A stretch of 64,000 nucleotides of DNA, from the NCBI RefSeq assembly GCF_033115175.1, contig NC_084830.1, positions 38,633,409 through 38,697,408 of the forward strand, given 5' to 3'. Every line of letters begins with the position of its first letter. Positions within the stretch are counted from its first letter, which is position 1. The notes beneath the pieces were generated by a model. That model ran no database searches. It was not told the DNA's origin and worked only from the letters and a program-made list of their open reading frames with translations. The stretch is from Lepus europaeus (Eukaryota > Chordata > Mammalia > Lagomorpha > Leporidae). The position numbers and the translations under genes were made by a program. Positions 48,285-59,910 of this stretch are shown here, piece after piece.

Positions 48285-49399
48285 GTGAAGCATCTAAAGC
48301 AGCCTCACACGCATTTGTCCCGGTACTGAAGGTCAGTGAGCCCAGCTACTCTGAGACGGTGCCTCTTCCTCCCCATTCACAGGGCAGCTGTCAGCCACCC
48401 CGCGTAGCTGGGTCTCTGCTCGCTAACTGCCATTCATCACCTTTCAGTTGTGCATTTCAAAGGCTGAAGGCACTTTATGAAATTTTGTTAATACGAGTCT
48501 TAATAAAGTGGGGTTATCATCTCAGGATCATCCACAGAGCTGGTAACAACATAGGAAAAAGTTGTGGTGCCTGGAGTTCAGTGCCCTAAAAGTCTAGAAC
48601 CAGTGTACACAATGTTTGGAAATGCTTAAGTTTTCTTTTCAGTTACTTAACTCATTTTAGTGAGTATGAGAATAAAATTTTTATATTGAAATGCTCCTGA
48701 CACAATTTCTTTCACATTCCCTGCTGTGCGAGCCAGGCAGCAGACTACGGGAATCCAAAGGCTTAGACTGTTCTTTTCCATCACAGCTGGTACGAATTCA
48801 AAATGCAAACCCGCCTGGGTATTTCCAAGGAGAATATTCTTTTCATGATGAAGCTGGAGTAATCTATTCTTTAGTAAAAATGACCTCTGTTTTTATGGCC
48901 TGGTAACTGAGCAGTTTCGTAGGATTTGATGTGTTCTTTGAGATCAGGAAAAATCTGTCATAGATCTTTTCTGAAGATTAGGGTAATAAGCAACCTAGGG
49001 TTCTCTGATCTTCAAAGGAAACTATAAATAATGACTCCAAGGTCACACACACAAAATTAGCACAAGCAGCAAAAAGCCAGACTTATACTTCATCTAATTG
49101 ATGCTTGCTGTTGTCCAAAACTCAAGGAAATAAAACTTAAAAACATGACTTTTATTTTTAAAAAACATCTTTCAAAAGGTTTCTAATGAACTTAAACAGA
49201 AATCAAGGTAGTATTGGTTAATTCCAGGGAACAAAAGGAAGATAGAAAACAACTACATTCATATGGGTTTTAATTATATATTAGAGAGTAAGGATTGTTT
49301 TTGCTTATGTCATTTGTGTGTTCAGTGACAAGCATTGCCATTTATTGTGAGTACCTACTAGGTGCCTGTTGTTGTGTGAGTGTTGAGTGCTTTACATAC
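47836..49399. other. Intergenic with a (GA)n microsatellite
   Basis: Apart from the dinucleotide tract at 48225-48281, no repeat was recognised. Confidence 0.4.
48225..48281 (+). repeat. (GA)n microsatellite
   Basis: About 28 GA units with one GGG interruption. Unlike most GA/TC tracts here, it is not attached to a C-repeat SINE. Confidence 0.95.
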
Positions 49400-49560
49400 A
49401 GTGTGGTGCAAGTCAGACTGCCCAAGTGTAAATGCTGGCCATTTACTCTCTGTGTGAACTTGACAAAATTACTGACCCTGTCTGTTTATTGGAAAAATTG
49501 AAATAAACAATATCATAGAATTGTTTGAGGATTAAATGTATAGCATACCATAGTAATTAA
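49400..49560 (+). repeat. MIR SINE
   Basis: ggtgcaagtcagactgccca, ctctctgtgtgaacttgaca, gaattgtttgaggattaaat follow MIR order. Confidence 0.65.
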
Positions 49561-49599
49561 TTATATATATTATATATGTATATATATAGTTATTGCTAT

Positions 49600-49745
49600 C
49601 TCCATTAAGACATGTAGATAATCAAATGAGGCCTTTTTCCCCTCCATTATATAGAAGGGACTATGAGGTACAAGAAGTTAGGTGCTTTACCAAGGTCAAC
49701 CATCTAGATCAAACTCAGCTCAAACTCTTGAGACAAATAGCTTTG
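49600..49745 (-). repeat. MIR SINE
   Basis: Antisense: actatgaggtacaagaagtt, aggtgctttaccaaggtcaa. Confidence 0.6.
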
Positions 49746-50149
49746 TCTACTTTAATATACTATACTCACATTTGCCAAATACCCTGGGGAACTTCAAATC
49801 CTTTTTGGAGTTGGGCAGAGTACAAGTCAATGAGTTATTTATGCCTGAAATTAGCAATATTTCCCTATAATGAGCCATTGAGTTGCCATCACAGTTGCCA
49901 AATTTACATCTGATGGGCTCATGGGGACATTGGGTAAGACTACTTCCCACAAGCACTTCCAGTTTATATCCTTATATCCAATCATGAGAAGGATTGGACA
50001 CAAGGTTATGCGCATTTAAAACTTAGCTGACAGACAACAGTAAGAAGTTTCAGAGTATCTCTTGATAAACGTAAATATGTAAAGTTAATTTTCTCTTTAC
50101 TCTTTTTTAATTGATGGGGCAATTGTTTAATATATTACAGAATATACAA
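49746..50149. other. Intergenic, nothing recognised
   Basis: No identifiable element. Confidence 0.4.
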
Positions 50150-50286
50150 AGGTACTTCAAAAAGTTGATTAAAAACAGTGGAAAATGTCTATTATGAAGA
50201 AACTATGCAAGAGTTTAAAAAAATTTTTGCACCAATATAAACTTATCCTTTAATTCCATTTTGCACAAACTTTTTTTAAAGTACCT
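50150..50286. mobile_element. Palindromic mariner-like MITE
   Basis: 137-base element with terminal inverted repeats: aggtacttcaaaaagtt at 50150-50166 and aactttttttaaagtacct at 50268-50286. The centre has aaaaatttttgcaccaatat. No coding capacity. The layout fits a nonautonomous Tc1/mariner element. An unambiguous TA target duplication is not visible. Confidence 0.75.
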
Positions 50287-51203
50287 AATGGATGTTATTA
50301 TGACTAGAAGTTCATGCATGCTCTGTTTGCTTTGAAAATGAAGAAGTTGAATTGATGAGGGCAAAACCAAGTCTATGTGAATTGGGGCTGTTTAATTTAG
50401 AGCCAGGTTGATGCCTGCTGGGTATGTTGTCAGAGCACAGGATATAGTAATAACCACAATAAATGTGCTAGGGAACTGGAATAAATGTTGCCTAGATTGA
50501 AGGATCTCATTTTTTTTTAACTCAATACTATTCAACTCCAATGGAAATTACAATTTTCTTGTAAATAGATACAATTTAAGTAACTGTAATCTTTAACTTT
50601 TTTCTTTCTCCTGTAGTTATTTATATATGTTTTTTCTTTTTAAAAGGTAATATTCCTTTGGGAGGAATTTAAGAGATTTAGCTTTGTCTAGTAGCATACC
50701 AAATTAAAACCCACCATCATCAATTTTCTTTCCAATGGATGATGCTTAGAGTGGCAGACTTACATTCCCAGTCACCTCACAGTGTTGATGAGATCATTAA
50801 ATGCTACCAAGTGGAGTGGAGTCTAAACTGGGACAGAATAAAATTTTATTGGTGATGAGAGTAAAAATTAAACCATTATATGTGATGATAACCAAACAGA
50901 AGAGTTTAAAATCAAACAAAAAGATTATTTAAGAGCATATATCCATCAAGTGGAGGACTGTAGCCCTTTTAAAAGTTCATGTGCTTCTCCTTTCCTGATT
51001 ACATGTACTTGAGGAGTTCAAGAACCACTTGGAAATGGATTAAGAAGCAACTCAAATAATTGTCTCATTCATTTTTTTTAAACTTTTTTTTAAAAAGGGT
51101 TGACATAGCCATGTAAAAGTCTGATGAAAATAATCATCTCTTTAAAAAAGCACATGAGCACAAAATTTTCATACAATTTCAGGAGGTTTAAGAGCCCTGT
51201 TGA
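50287..51203. other. Intergenic, nothing recognised
   Basis: AT-rich, no identifiable element. Confidence 0.4.
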
Positions 51204-51471
51204 GGGACTGGCACTCTGACAGTAGAAGGTTAATAAGCCTTTGCCAGCAGTGCTAGCATCACTTATGGGTGCTGGTTTAAGTCTCTGCTGCTCCGCTTCT
51301 AATCCAGCTCCCTGCTAATGTACCTGGGAAAGCAGTGAAAGATGGCCCAAGTACTTGGGCCTCTGCACTCACAAGTGAGACCCAGAAGAGGTTCTTGCTC
51401 CTGGCTTCTGCCTGAACCAGCCCTGGCCATTATGGTCATTTGGGGAGTAAACCAGTGGATATGTGATATTT

Positions 51472-51521
<50 letters not shown>

Positions 51522-51568
51522 CTTCTCTCTGTATTTCTTCATTTCAAATAAATCAACCTTAAAAAATA
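51204..51568 (+). repeat. C-repeat SINE
   Basis: Head agggactggcactctgacag, diverged. TC tract (51475-51519). Tail catttcaaataaatcaacct. The flanks agagccctgttga and agagtccctttga are a decayed 13-base duplication. Confidence 0.9.
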
Positions 51569-51973
51569 CAGAGTCCCTTTGAAGTATGTCTATGGGAGCC
51601 TGAGTTATGTTTCATAGGGTGCAGAGCAGAGTGCTGGTCCAACAAAACCAGTGGTCCTACCGCAGTGGAACTGACACCCATGCCAACCAGAGTTTTAATG
51701 GATTTTGAAGTGTTTTGTTATTTGATATAACGGCCCAGACAGTCATCTAGGCAGCTTAGGTGACAAACTGAGGAACTAATATTGGGTGTCAATTCTGTAC
51801 TGTACTCTGATACTCTATTAGAAAAATTTTCTATAAATAATGTTTCCTCATACAACAAATATCCTCAGCTGGTGGATATTGAATAATTACTACTTTCCAG
51901 TGAGAAAAAAAAAAATGTTGGGTTATGAAGACACTAAGATAGACATCTATAGCAACAGAGTTCGAAGTTTGAC
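51569..51973. other. Intergenic, nothing recognised
   Basis: No identifiable element. Confidence 0.4.
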
Positions 51974-52157
51974 AGGCTGAGTATCCTTTATCCAAAATGC
52001 TTAGAACTAGAGTGCTTCGGATTAGTTTTATGGATTTTGGAAATATTTGCATAAATCTTACTCATTGAGCATTCTTCATTTGAAAATCTAAAATCTGCAA
52101 TACTCAAAGTCTGCATTTCAAGTTTTTGAAGTAGGGATGCTCAACCTGTGTTCAGGG
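51974..52157 (+). mobile_element. Tigger/pogo-like nonautonomous element with both TIRs
   Basis: Terminal repeats caggctgagtatcct (51976-51990) and agggatgctcaacctg (52134-52149) pair as an inverted repeat with few mismatches. The inside is a short deletion derivative (ccaaaatgcttagaactaga, ttttggaaatatttgcataa). Confidence 0.75.
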
Positions 52158-53089
52158 TGGTGGTGGTTCATGTTCCTGAAACAACTTACAGGAGGCACAT
52201 CAGGTCCTCCCTTTGCCAATCCATAAATCTGTGTGAATCTGGGTTTTCTATTCTTCAACGAAAACAATGCATTACAGCAGATTGAATGCAGAAGCAGCTA
52301 TGTGAATCCAGCTGTCTGGTATTAAATCAGGCAGTAAGGAGGTTTGCAAAGATGGAAATCAGTGCCACTCTTCTATTTTGTTGTTGTTTTGGAAAATAGT
52401 AAACTTAATGTACTTTTTTTGATCCTAAATGAATTTGCAAATGTTTTTCAATCGCTTCAATTTCTAAACGGCAAATAGAGCCAGATATCAAAATGTTTGA
52501 GAATCTGTGAACTCTGAGTAGACACATCAGACACACAGACGAGTAAGTACCAGGGTGGAGGGGTGTGAAGACCAGGATGGGCAAAGGCTAACAGGAGCTC
52601 TGTGTGTCTGATATGGAGGATCCGGTTCTCTGACCAGCTTGAAGGGGCGACAGCGGAGGACACAGTCCAGTCTACTTCCTCACTTCACAGCTGTCATGGC
52701 AGTGCAGTTTATGGAAGGGGATCTCAAGAAACAAGCCAGCGGCCTTCGCCGTGCTCCAACTAGCAAAGACAACTGCAGGTTGTTGAGGGAAAAACGCAGA
52801 AGCTACTGCTTTTTCCTCCACTGAGGGCGGAAAACGGGTTTCTGGATACATTTTTGCCAGATGATACAAGCCTTGTTCATCGATGGATTTTGTAATACTT
52901 GCTCGTCCCTTTTCTCCTATGAAATGCTCTTTGCTGGAAAAAGAAAATCAGATCGGTAGGAGAAAGAGGAAAAGCCTATATGTAGCCCCCAAAAAAGAGT
53001 ACATCCGTTTTAAGTAGCATGTATGTACTTTGCACTAAACATTGTGTTGGGGGGAAACGGACTTGACTTTGCCATGAGAAAAATTGTCG
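52158..53089. other. Intergenic, upstream of the LRP12 CpG island
   Basis: Lower repeat content. Small ORFs (such as 52639-52824) resemble no known protein. Distal promoter elements could lie here, but none can be named. Confidence 0.4.
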
Positions 53090-53220
53090 CGATTTACTTG
53101 CTATATGATCTTTGGGTCACTTAACCTCCGAGTCTCATTTTCTTGTCTATTATAAGGATAATATTTATCTCACAGAGGTTGTTAGGGATTACAGGAGGAT
53201 AACCTATGTCAATAGTGCCT
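53090..53220 (+). repeat. MIR SINE next to the CpG island
   Basis: ttgggtcacttaacctccga, gtctcattttcttgtctatt, ggttgttagggattacagga match the MIR core and 3' region. Confidence 0.7.
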
Positions 53221-54010
53221 TGTCTTCCGTGCAGAAGCCAGAGAGTGCTTGGAAAGGCCGATGACAAATCTCACGGAGGCGTTAAGGCGTTGTAGATGCG
53301 CAGGGTCTGACGTGCCAATGTCACTACACAAAGTGTTTGGAAAAGTGTTTCCAGGACCTCAGGGATCACACTCGCTCGGGAAGAGGCCTGGGGAACTGGG
53401 GGCGTGCTGAGTGATCCCCCTCCCACTTTTCCACCCCCAAGGTCGGGGGCAGCCAAGAGCCCCGGGCCGCTTGGCACCCCCAACCCCCGCCGACCGACGT
53501 CAAACCGCCTCCCGGCAGACTGGAAGAGCGAACTCCGCACTCATCTTGCGCGACTCATCCCGGGGACCTTGGGCGTGGGCGTCCAAACTCAGTTCCCCGG
53601 CCCGCGTCCACGCCGACCCACGGTCCCCGCGCTCCCCCGAGTCAGCGCCGATCCCCGGCGGAGCCCGTGGAGCCCGGGGGGCGAGGGCTAGGGGAAGAAC
53701 TCCTAAGTTCCCGGCCTCTGACTGTCCACTCTTCCCCCACACCCGTTCGCCGTTACCCTCTTAAGTCCTCCGTACGCCGCCCACAGTGCCACCCGCGAGG
53801 ATTCAGACTGCGGCGGAGCCCCGTCTCGGGCCCCGCTCTCCAGCCGCCTGGAGTCCGGCGGCCGCGTTCGTGCGCTCGCGCATCGATTGGCCCTGCCTTG
53901 CTCCTCGGGCTCCAGTCGCGAGGAAATGGGCCCCCAGCCTTGGAAAGTCCAGCGGCGCGCGGGGCGGGAACCAAAGCAGGCGAGCCAGGGGATTGCCGAT
54001 CGCACGGATG

Positions 54011-54359
54011 AGCGCGAGCGCCGGCTGGGGCTCCGTCTGGCGGGTGGAGGCGCCGGCTGTCCTGGGCGGCGCGAGGCCGCAGTCCCGAGTTCGCCCTCCG
54101 CTCGCCTCGCGCCGGCGGGCGCGCCGCCTGCCCCGGCCCCCGGGAAGGCCGCCCGGCGTGGGGCTCTCGCTCCGCCGGGGGTGGGAGCCGGCGAGCGGCT
54201 GAGGGAGGAGGGAGGCGGCGCGCGCGGGCGGCGGCCCCTCCCCTCCCCCTCCCGCCGCCGCCGCGGAGAGCGCAGGGAGCAGCCTGGGGCTCGGCGGCGG
54301 CGGCGTCTGGCCCCGGCTCCTCCTCCATCTCCTCCTCGCTCCCTCCATCTGCCGTGGTT
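54011..54359 (+). other. LRP12: Probable LRP12 5' leader region, free of upstream ATG
   Basis: No ATG occurs on the + strand between 54011 and the start codon at 54360. The nearest upstream ATG is at 54008, and its frame (not that of LRP12) stops at 54202. Any transcript starting downstream of 54010 would therefore have an ATG-free leader. The segment is extremely GC-rich and ends in a pyrimidine-rich stretch of TCC/CTC repeats (54317-54350). The 5' end of the transcript is not known from this sequence. Confidence 0.6.
54292..54303 (+). repeat. Short CGG triplet tract in LRP12 leader
   Basis: Four CGG units followed by CGT lie 57 bases upstream of the start codon. A second run in the opposite phase, four CCG units then CGG, is at 54252-54263. 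In human LRP12 the 5'UTR carries a polymorphic CGG repeat whose expansion causes oculopharyngodistal myopathy. One of these two tracts is probably the orthologous position, but which one needs alignment. Both are far below any pathogenic length. Confidence 0.75.
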
Positions 54360-54438
54360 ATGGCCCGTCGCTGGAGCACAAAAGAGTCTCCGCGGTGGAG
54401 GTCTGCGCTGCTCTTGCTGTGCCTCGCTGGGGTGTACG
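54360..54438 (+). CDS. LRP12: LRP12 first coding exon (signal peptide), 5' part of gene only
   Basis: The ATG at 54360 has G at -3 and G at +4, a strong Kozak context. It encodes MARRWSTKESPRWRSALLLL followed by CLAGVYG. The reading frame leaves the exon after 26 codons plus one base, at a GTGAGT donor (54439), so the exon is phase 1. The basic start followed by an Ala/Leu-rich core is a signal peptide whose cleavage region would be completed by exon 2. Recognition rests on near-identity to the LRP12 (ST7) N-terminus as I remember it. LRP12 is a single-pass plasma-membrane protein with CUB and LDL-receptor class A domains and a long cytoplasmic tail, implicated in endocytosis and signalling. 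None of those domains is in this window. The CpG-island promoter and the absence of any other start nearby support the call. The in-frame GTG at 54354 is not a plausible start. Confidence 0.93.
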
Positions 54439-54444
54439 GTGAGT
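54439..54444 (+). other. Splice donor of LRP12 exon 1
   Basis: GTGAGT directly follows the last exon base G at 54438 and matches the consensus donor fully. Continuing the frame past this point reaches a stop at 54540-54542, which is consistent with intron beginning here. Confidence 0.9.
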
Positions 54445-57400
54445 GTCCGCGTCCCCGCGCCCCGCTGACCGAACAAAGCTGGGGCGACCCCGGGCCCCCG
54501 AGGCCTCCTCCGGGTCGGGGGTTCCACGGGAGACCCCGGTAGGGGGGAGGAGACCCTGGCCGCCGGCGGGACAAAGACCCGGCGAGGGGGTGGATGCGGC
54601 GGGAGGGCTTTCCCCTCACCGGAGATGCTGGAGCCCACTCGCCCACCTCCTAGACCCTCGGGGAGTGGGAGAGAGGCTGGGGTCCGGGCCGGGGCTCTGG
54701 TGGAGCGAGGAGGTGGGCTGGTGCACCTGGGTCCTGCGCTCGAGGGCCCCAGCGCCTCGAGGACTCGCAGCCCCCTTCACGATCCACGCACACAAAGCTG
54801 TGTGAGGAAGCCGGGGGGGAGGTCGCCCCTGCCGCCGCCGGGACGGTCCGGCCACCCCCGGGCCCCCTCCGGCTCGGGAAGTTCTCTCCACTGGGAGACT
54901 CCCACCGCCCGGCGCCTCGGGGTCCCCGCTCGCTGAGCGCGCGCCCCGCCGCTCCGCTCCCACCACTGCGCCTTGGGGCCGAGGTGCTGTGGATCCCGGG
55001 CGTGCAGGGTCCTGTTGGTCCTCCCCGGGAGCAGCGCGCGGGGAGAAGGCCGGGAAAAGAGTTTCCAGCCCCACCTCGGTCTCTTCCCTCTCTCGGGGCG
55101 TGCACGTCTGCCTGCACTCCCGCTTCAATGGTCGATTCATCCGTCGTCGCCCGCTCCTCTTGTCACTGTCGCTTTCTGTATTCCAGTCTGCGATCGGGTT
55201 AGAGATAGTGCTTTCAGGTTGAGAGAGGGCTGGAGAGAGATGCCGGGAGGACGGGGCTGAATGCTGCGTTGGGGTCAGAACAAGAACTACCTGGGATTAA
55301 TTGGCAGGCACATCCATCGCTTGGGAGATTTGAATTCCACTTCTGACTTCACCATTTTTAGTTTCTCGGTGAAACGCGTTGAATAGGCATTTCAGAGAAC
55401 ACTGGTAACCTTTCCTTTATGGAGCGTTGCTTTGATTTCTCCAGAAGAAAATAATTAGAAGTTATCGTTCTTTGGTGGATTTTACTTGTAGAAGCTCTGA
55501 GTCATTGGCCACCAGCGCTGATTCTCGTGGTGTGAGGGTGGTTGGTGATGGGTTCAGTCAACATGTAATTTGTGAGCAATTACCTCTTTTGAAAGCCTTT
55601 ATCTATGACATTGAATGTGATGATAACTTTTAAAACCTAAGAAACTACACTAAGTGAAGAATTTAGTGAATTGAAGTGATAAACACCAACAACCAAGAAA
55701 TAGTGCTTTCTTCGTGTGTTTCGGGATGAATTGCTCTTACCTGATGAGTATGTTGTGGTTTTTGTTTGTTAGAGGGAGGAGAGTGCTTTAGTCCACACTT
55801 GATGTGGTGACTGCCCATATGGTGTGCCAGTGTGTCGACCAGGAAAACCAGATCGTGACTTCTGATTGCTAGTTGCATCAAGTGGCTGTGATCTCTGCTT
55901 GCCTGAAGACTTGTGGGTTTGGGTCTACACCAGAGATCAATAAGCTATTGTATTGTTTCTTCTAGCTCGAAGTTTTGCTCTAGGCTTGGTGTATTGGCCC
56001 AGGAGATAGAAGAAGTGAGAGGCATCTTTAATCTGGAGTAATTAGGAGTGTCCAGTTTTGGCCGCCAGGGTTAACCAGAATTGAATTTGTGGTGTCTGAT
56101 CAGAATAGATATATAAATGGGCTCTTGTATTGTTACCACTAAAACCTGTGTCTTAGAGTTTGAAGTCTTATTGCCTGTAGGCATAAGAGGCTGTGAACTT
56201 CATAATTTGTTTCGGTTCATTCTTTAGGACTTGTACACAAAGTGACTTTCTTGCAGGTATGTATCAAAGGTTTATCACTTTGGAATTTGTTTGGTTAGGA
56301 ATTGTTAGTAGGCAGAGACTGAAACTCCTCTAACAGTATGAACTCAGATTATAAACCTAGCTGTTGGTTATGCCAGAGGTTGATGTCTCAAACCACAGCA
56401 GACTTCAAAGTGTAAGAAAAAAGGAGACAGTGAGCCCAGCAGAATAGTGTGCTGTTAACAGCAGAGAGTACAGGAGCCCTTCACCCTGCCACTGGAGAGA
56501 TTGTCTTTATAGCTGCATATTTTTGTCCTCTTCAGAATGTGGGATTTATATTAGTAAAAAAAACAAAACAAAACAGCCATACGGTGTGGTGGTGGTGGGA
56601 GCTTACATGGCAGTAGTGGGATTTGAATCACTTGAACACATAGTATTTGTGATTTTTAGTCGGTACATACTGAGAAATAAACATCTCTTTGAATCTCTTA
56701 GAATAGATAGTAGCTATAACTGCCCTTTATACAGTCAAAAAGTTTTTTTTTAAAAAAAAGTGACTTCAAAAATAATTGAAAAGCTTTGTTAAAACAACTG
56801 GATATTCGGAATAACTTTGTACAAAGATCCAGTGAAGAAAAGCAGGTCTAATGGCCAACAATCAGGGAATGGTTCTGCACTGGGTGACTCTTTAACTGTT
56901 AACTGCAGCATTAAATGGTTCCACTTGTGCCTTGAGTCTTTAAAACAGCTCATATGCCATTTAAAAAAAAAATTCTATTTGAGTGGTTATATTCTCCATG
57001 TGACCATTTCTTAGTGAACTTCGTGTAGTCTCAGACATCATACTTCCAAGTTATATTTTATACACTATACTTCCAGGTTTCTTTTCTGAATGCCAAAGTT
57101 TTATTTGCAGCTCTAAATTGTGAAATTAAGTACACTTAATATTTTCTAGAAGTATTTGTTTCAGGATCAATAAATAATTATCTTTCAGGAGCCTGTGGTG
57201 TCTTAACTGCTTGAATGTGCCTAACAGGAGGAGAAAGTAACAGGGTGCCCTCTGCCTTTAGAAGTTGAAAGAGGTGAGAACATTAATGGCTCCAGTTGTG
57301 AGTTCTGCTGCAGATTGTGCAAGGCCTACAGTAAGGGGAGAAAGTGCGTCTTCATTTCTCACGTAGGGATGTGAGACTCCTGTGTATCCTGTAGTCTTGC

Positions 57401-58750
57401 CTACCTCCCAAACCCTGATTAGGTGATTGAAACAGATCCACTGCTTTTGTCTTTTTCCCTTCTGTTTGTCTCTCAGGCCAGTGTTTTCTAGTTTTATTTA
57501 AACCAGCCCTTAAAATACATTTAACATTGCTTTCAGAAAATACCTAGAAAATAAAACAAAGTTCATAAACTGGTATTGCTGCCTTTGATGCCCTGAGATA
57601 CTTTCTATTTATTCTCTCTCCTTCTCTCTTTTGTTCATTTACTGACCTGGACTCATTAAATTAATTGTGGACCCACTAATAGATTGCAGTTCTTAGCTTG
57701 AAAAACACTGCCCTGGATGAAGCCATAAAAGGTTACTTGAGAATGTTGGTTGTATTGGTGTATCATTTACAGTGGCCCTCACAAGCTGCACATGGTTAGG
57801 TTACTTGCTGCCAGAACAGTGAGTAGCAAGAAGAATTCTTCCTGGCATATACTGATTGACCTGTGATAAAATTCATTTTTAAACTGGATTTCAGCTTATT
57901 ACAGCCAGGAGTCTTTTCTGTGAAAAGTACTGTTCTAGATGTTGTAGTAGCATAAAATACTTGTATTCTTTTTACTCTTGCACTTTATATTTAATGGCTG
58001 GATCTTTTCCCATGAATTTTATGGAACAATCAGCAGTACTTTATAAATTTCCACTTTAAGGATAGAGTGTAAGTTCCAATTTTAGGAAGGTTGTAGAAAT
58101 AACTGGAATATGAGGGGAAAAAATCCAAACCAGATATCAATTACATCTAAAAAAGTCAAACTTGATTATATAAAATAATGTTGGCTAAAATTGAATTAAT
58201 TGCTTAACATAACCCTTCTTTAAGTTCGGAATCTAAACTATATCTGAATCCTGAGGAGAATATGAAGGTAGGCAGCACATTCCACAAAATTCTAAGTGGT
58301 TATCAGACAGAGCATTTTAATTGACTGTTTCCAGTGGGGTAGCTGTATTCCAGAAACAGTAAGGAGTAGATTTGAATGGCGTATGGTAAATGATTTAGTA
58401 GATTCCCAGAAAATAAAATCTCCTTTGAAGAAGACATAATAAAATGTTAGGCAAAATGTTAAGACTTTCTTTAGTGATTAGGAAACTTAAAGCTTATCAA
58501 TAAATTAGGGGAACAAGGAGACCTTCCTGTGTTTCTGATGAGAGATTTTTGTTGTTGTTTGATTTGTTTTTACATTTTATCTGTTACAAAGAAAAGAATG
58601 CAAAAAGGAAGCAAATACTTTAAATATACATGAGATTTATATAGATTTAAATAAATAGAAATTATTTTTATTTCAGAATTTTAGAATGAGTTTTAATCCA
58701 GTTTTTGCTTCCCAATGAGTAGATGAAAGTTGTTCTAAATTTAGGAATTG

Positions 58751-59070
58751 TGGGGCTGACATTGTGGCCTGTCTGGTTAAGCCACTGCTTGGATGCCTGC
58801 ATCTCAGAGAGCCTGGGATTGAGTCTTGTCTTTTCCTTTTCCATCTAGCTTCCTGCTAATGCACCTGAGAAGCAGCAGAGGATAGCCTAAGTATTTGGGT
58901 TTCTGCCACCTATGTGAGACATGCATGGGGTTTTTGACTCCTGCCTTCCACCTGGCCCACCCCAGGCTGTTGTGGGCATTTGGGGAATGAACCAGTAGAT
59001 GAAAGATCTTTCGTGTTTCTCCCCATCTCTGTCACTCTGCCTTTCAAATAAATAAAAACTTAAAAAGCAT
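58751..59070 (+). repeat. C-repeat SINE, old copy, in intron 1
   Basis: Head tggggctgacattgtggcct. The duplication aaatttaggaattg (58737-58750) and aaatttgggaattg (59071-59084) has one mismatch. Confidence 0.9.
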
Positions 59071-59107
59071 AAATTTGGGAATTGGTGAGCTCTAATTTTT
59101 AAGGTTA

Positions 59108-59342
59108 CCTTTTTCTTTTGTTTCTCCTTCCAATCTCACTGCCAAGAGCTGGGCCAAGCTGAAGCCAAGAGCCAGGAGCTTGCTCCTGGTCTCCCTCATG
59201 GGTGGCAGGGGCCCAAGGATTTGGGCCATCTTTGGCTGTTTTCCCAGGCTTATTAGCAGGGAGTTGTATTGGAAGTGGAGCAGCTGGGACATGAACCAGA
59301 GCCTGTATAGGATGCCAGAGTCGCAGGCTATGGCTTTACCAA
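59108..59342 (-). repeat. C-repeat SINE, old, truncated
   Basis: Reverse copy: agccaagagccaggagcttg, gcccaaggatttgggccatc, ataggatgccagagtcgcag. The tail side is shortened. Confidence 0.85.
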
Positions 59343-59910
59343 GTTTCTGTTATTTAATCCAGAAAAAGAGAAGATTAAGAACACTTAGTGCAGGAAAGGA
59401 TATTGTGAATAGTTGTACAACAGATGGCAAAAAGGCATGAGGAGCTAATTTATGAGGAGAAACTAAAGGGTTCTATGGAAAACTTGATTCTAACGGCTGT
59501 CATTTTTGTCATTGAAAGAAGTATAGAGCATAACTTCCTACTGTATTTTAACAGTATTTCAGGCAAGAAGCTAAGGATAGGACAAAAGCTAGATTTTTTT
59601 TCAAGTTATCTTTTGGACCAAGTTAAATGTTTTAACTAAGTGATCAATAAAGATTGCTGATGTCTTTAGAAGAATCAAGACTATATTGGCAGATAGTGGA
59701 TTTCAGAACCATCTTGGAAGAATAAAGTGAGTTGTTATCTTTTCTTCTGGATGGTATAGCTTATTTACAGAAGACAGAAGTTTAGTAGGTCTCAAAACTT
59801 CCAAATCAATGAAGGTGACAGAAAAAATTTCTAGTTTTCTTCTTTAATAGCTGATAACTCACTCCCTTGCTATTATCAGTCTGGTAAAGAAGTAAAATCA
59901 TTTTATACTG
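59343..59910. other. Intron 1, nothing recognised
   Basis: No repeat or exon seen. Confidence 0.4.

Larger units (their letters stand above)
53390..55060 (+). promoter_or_regulatory. LRP12: CpG-island promoter of LRP12
   Basis: GC content and CpG frequency rise abruptly near 53390 and fall after about 55060, against an AT-rich surround. There is no TATA box in front of the exon. Visible elements are an inverted CCAAT box (ATTGG, 53886-53890), a GC box (GGGGCGGG, 53961-53968, overlapping an E2F-like GGCGGGAA) and a C-rich Sp1-type run (54235-54250). The layout is that of a broad, TATA-less housekeeping-style promoter, so initiation probably occurs over a range between about 53950 and 54330. 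The exact start cannot be read from sequence alone. The island extends about 600 bases into intron 1. Confidence 0.88.

Noticed and set aside
53887..54468. 193-codon plus-strand ORF spanning LRP12 exon 1 in another frame
   Set aside because: Low-complexity GC-rich translation with no similarity to known proteins. The LRP12 frame and splice donor explain the region.
53703..54646. Overlapping minus-strand ORFs of 297 and 311 codons across the CpG island
   Set aside because: They are Pro/Arg/Ala/Gly-rich in every frame, as expected when GC-rich DNA lacks stop codons. They have no domain, overlap the LRP12 exon on the other strand, and several frames are open at once.
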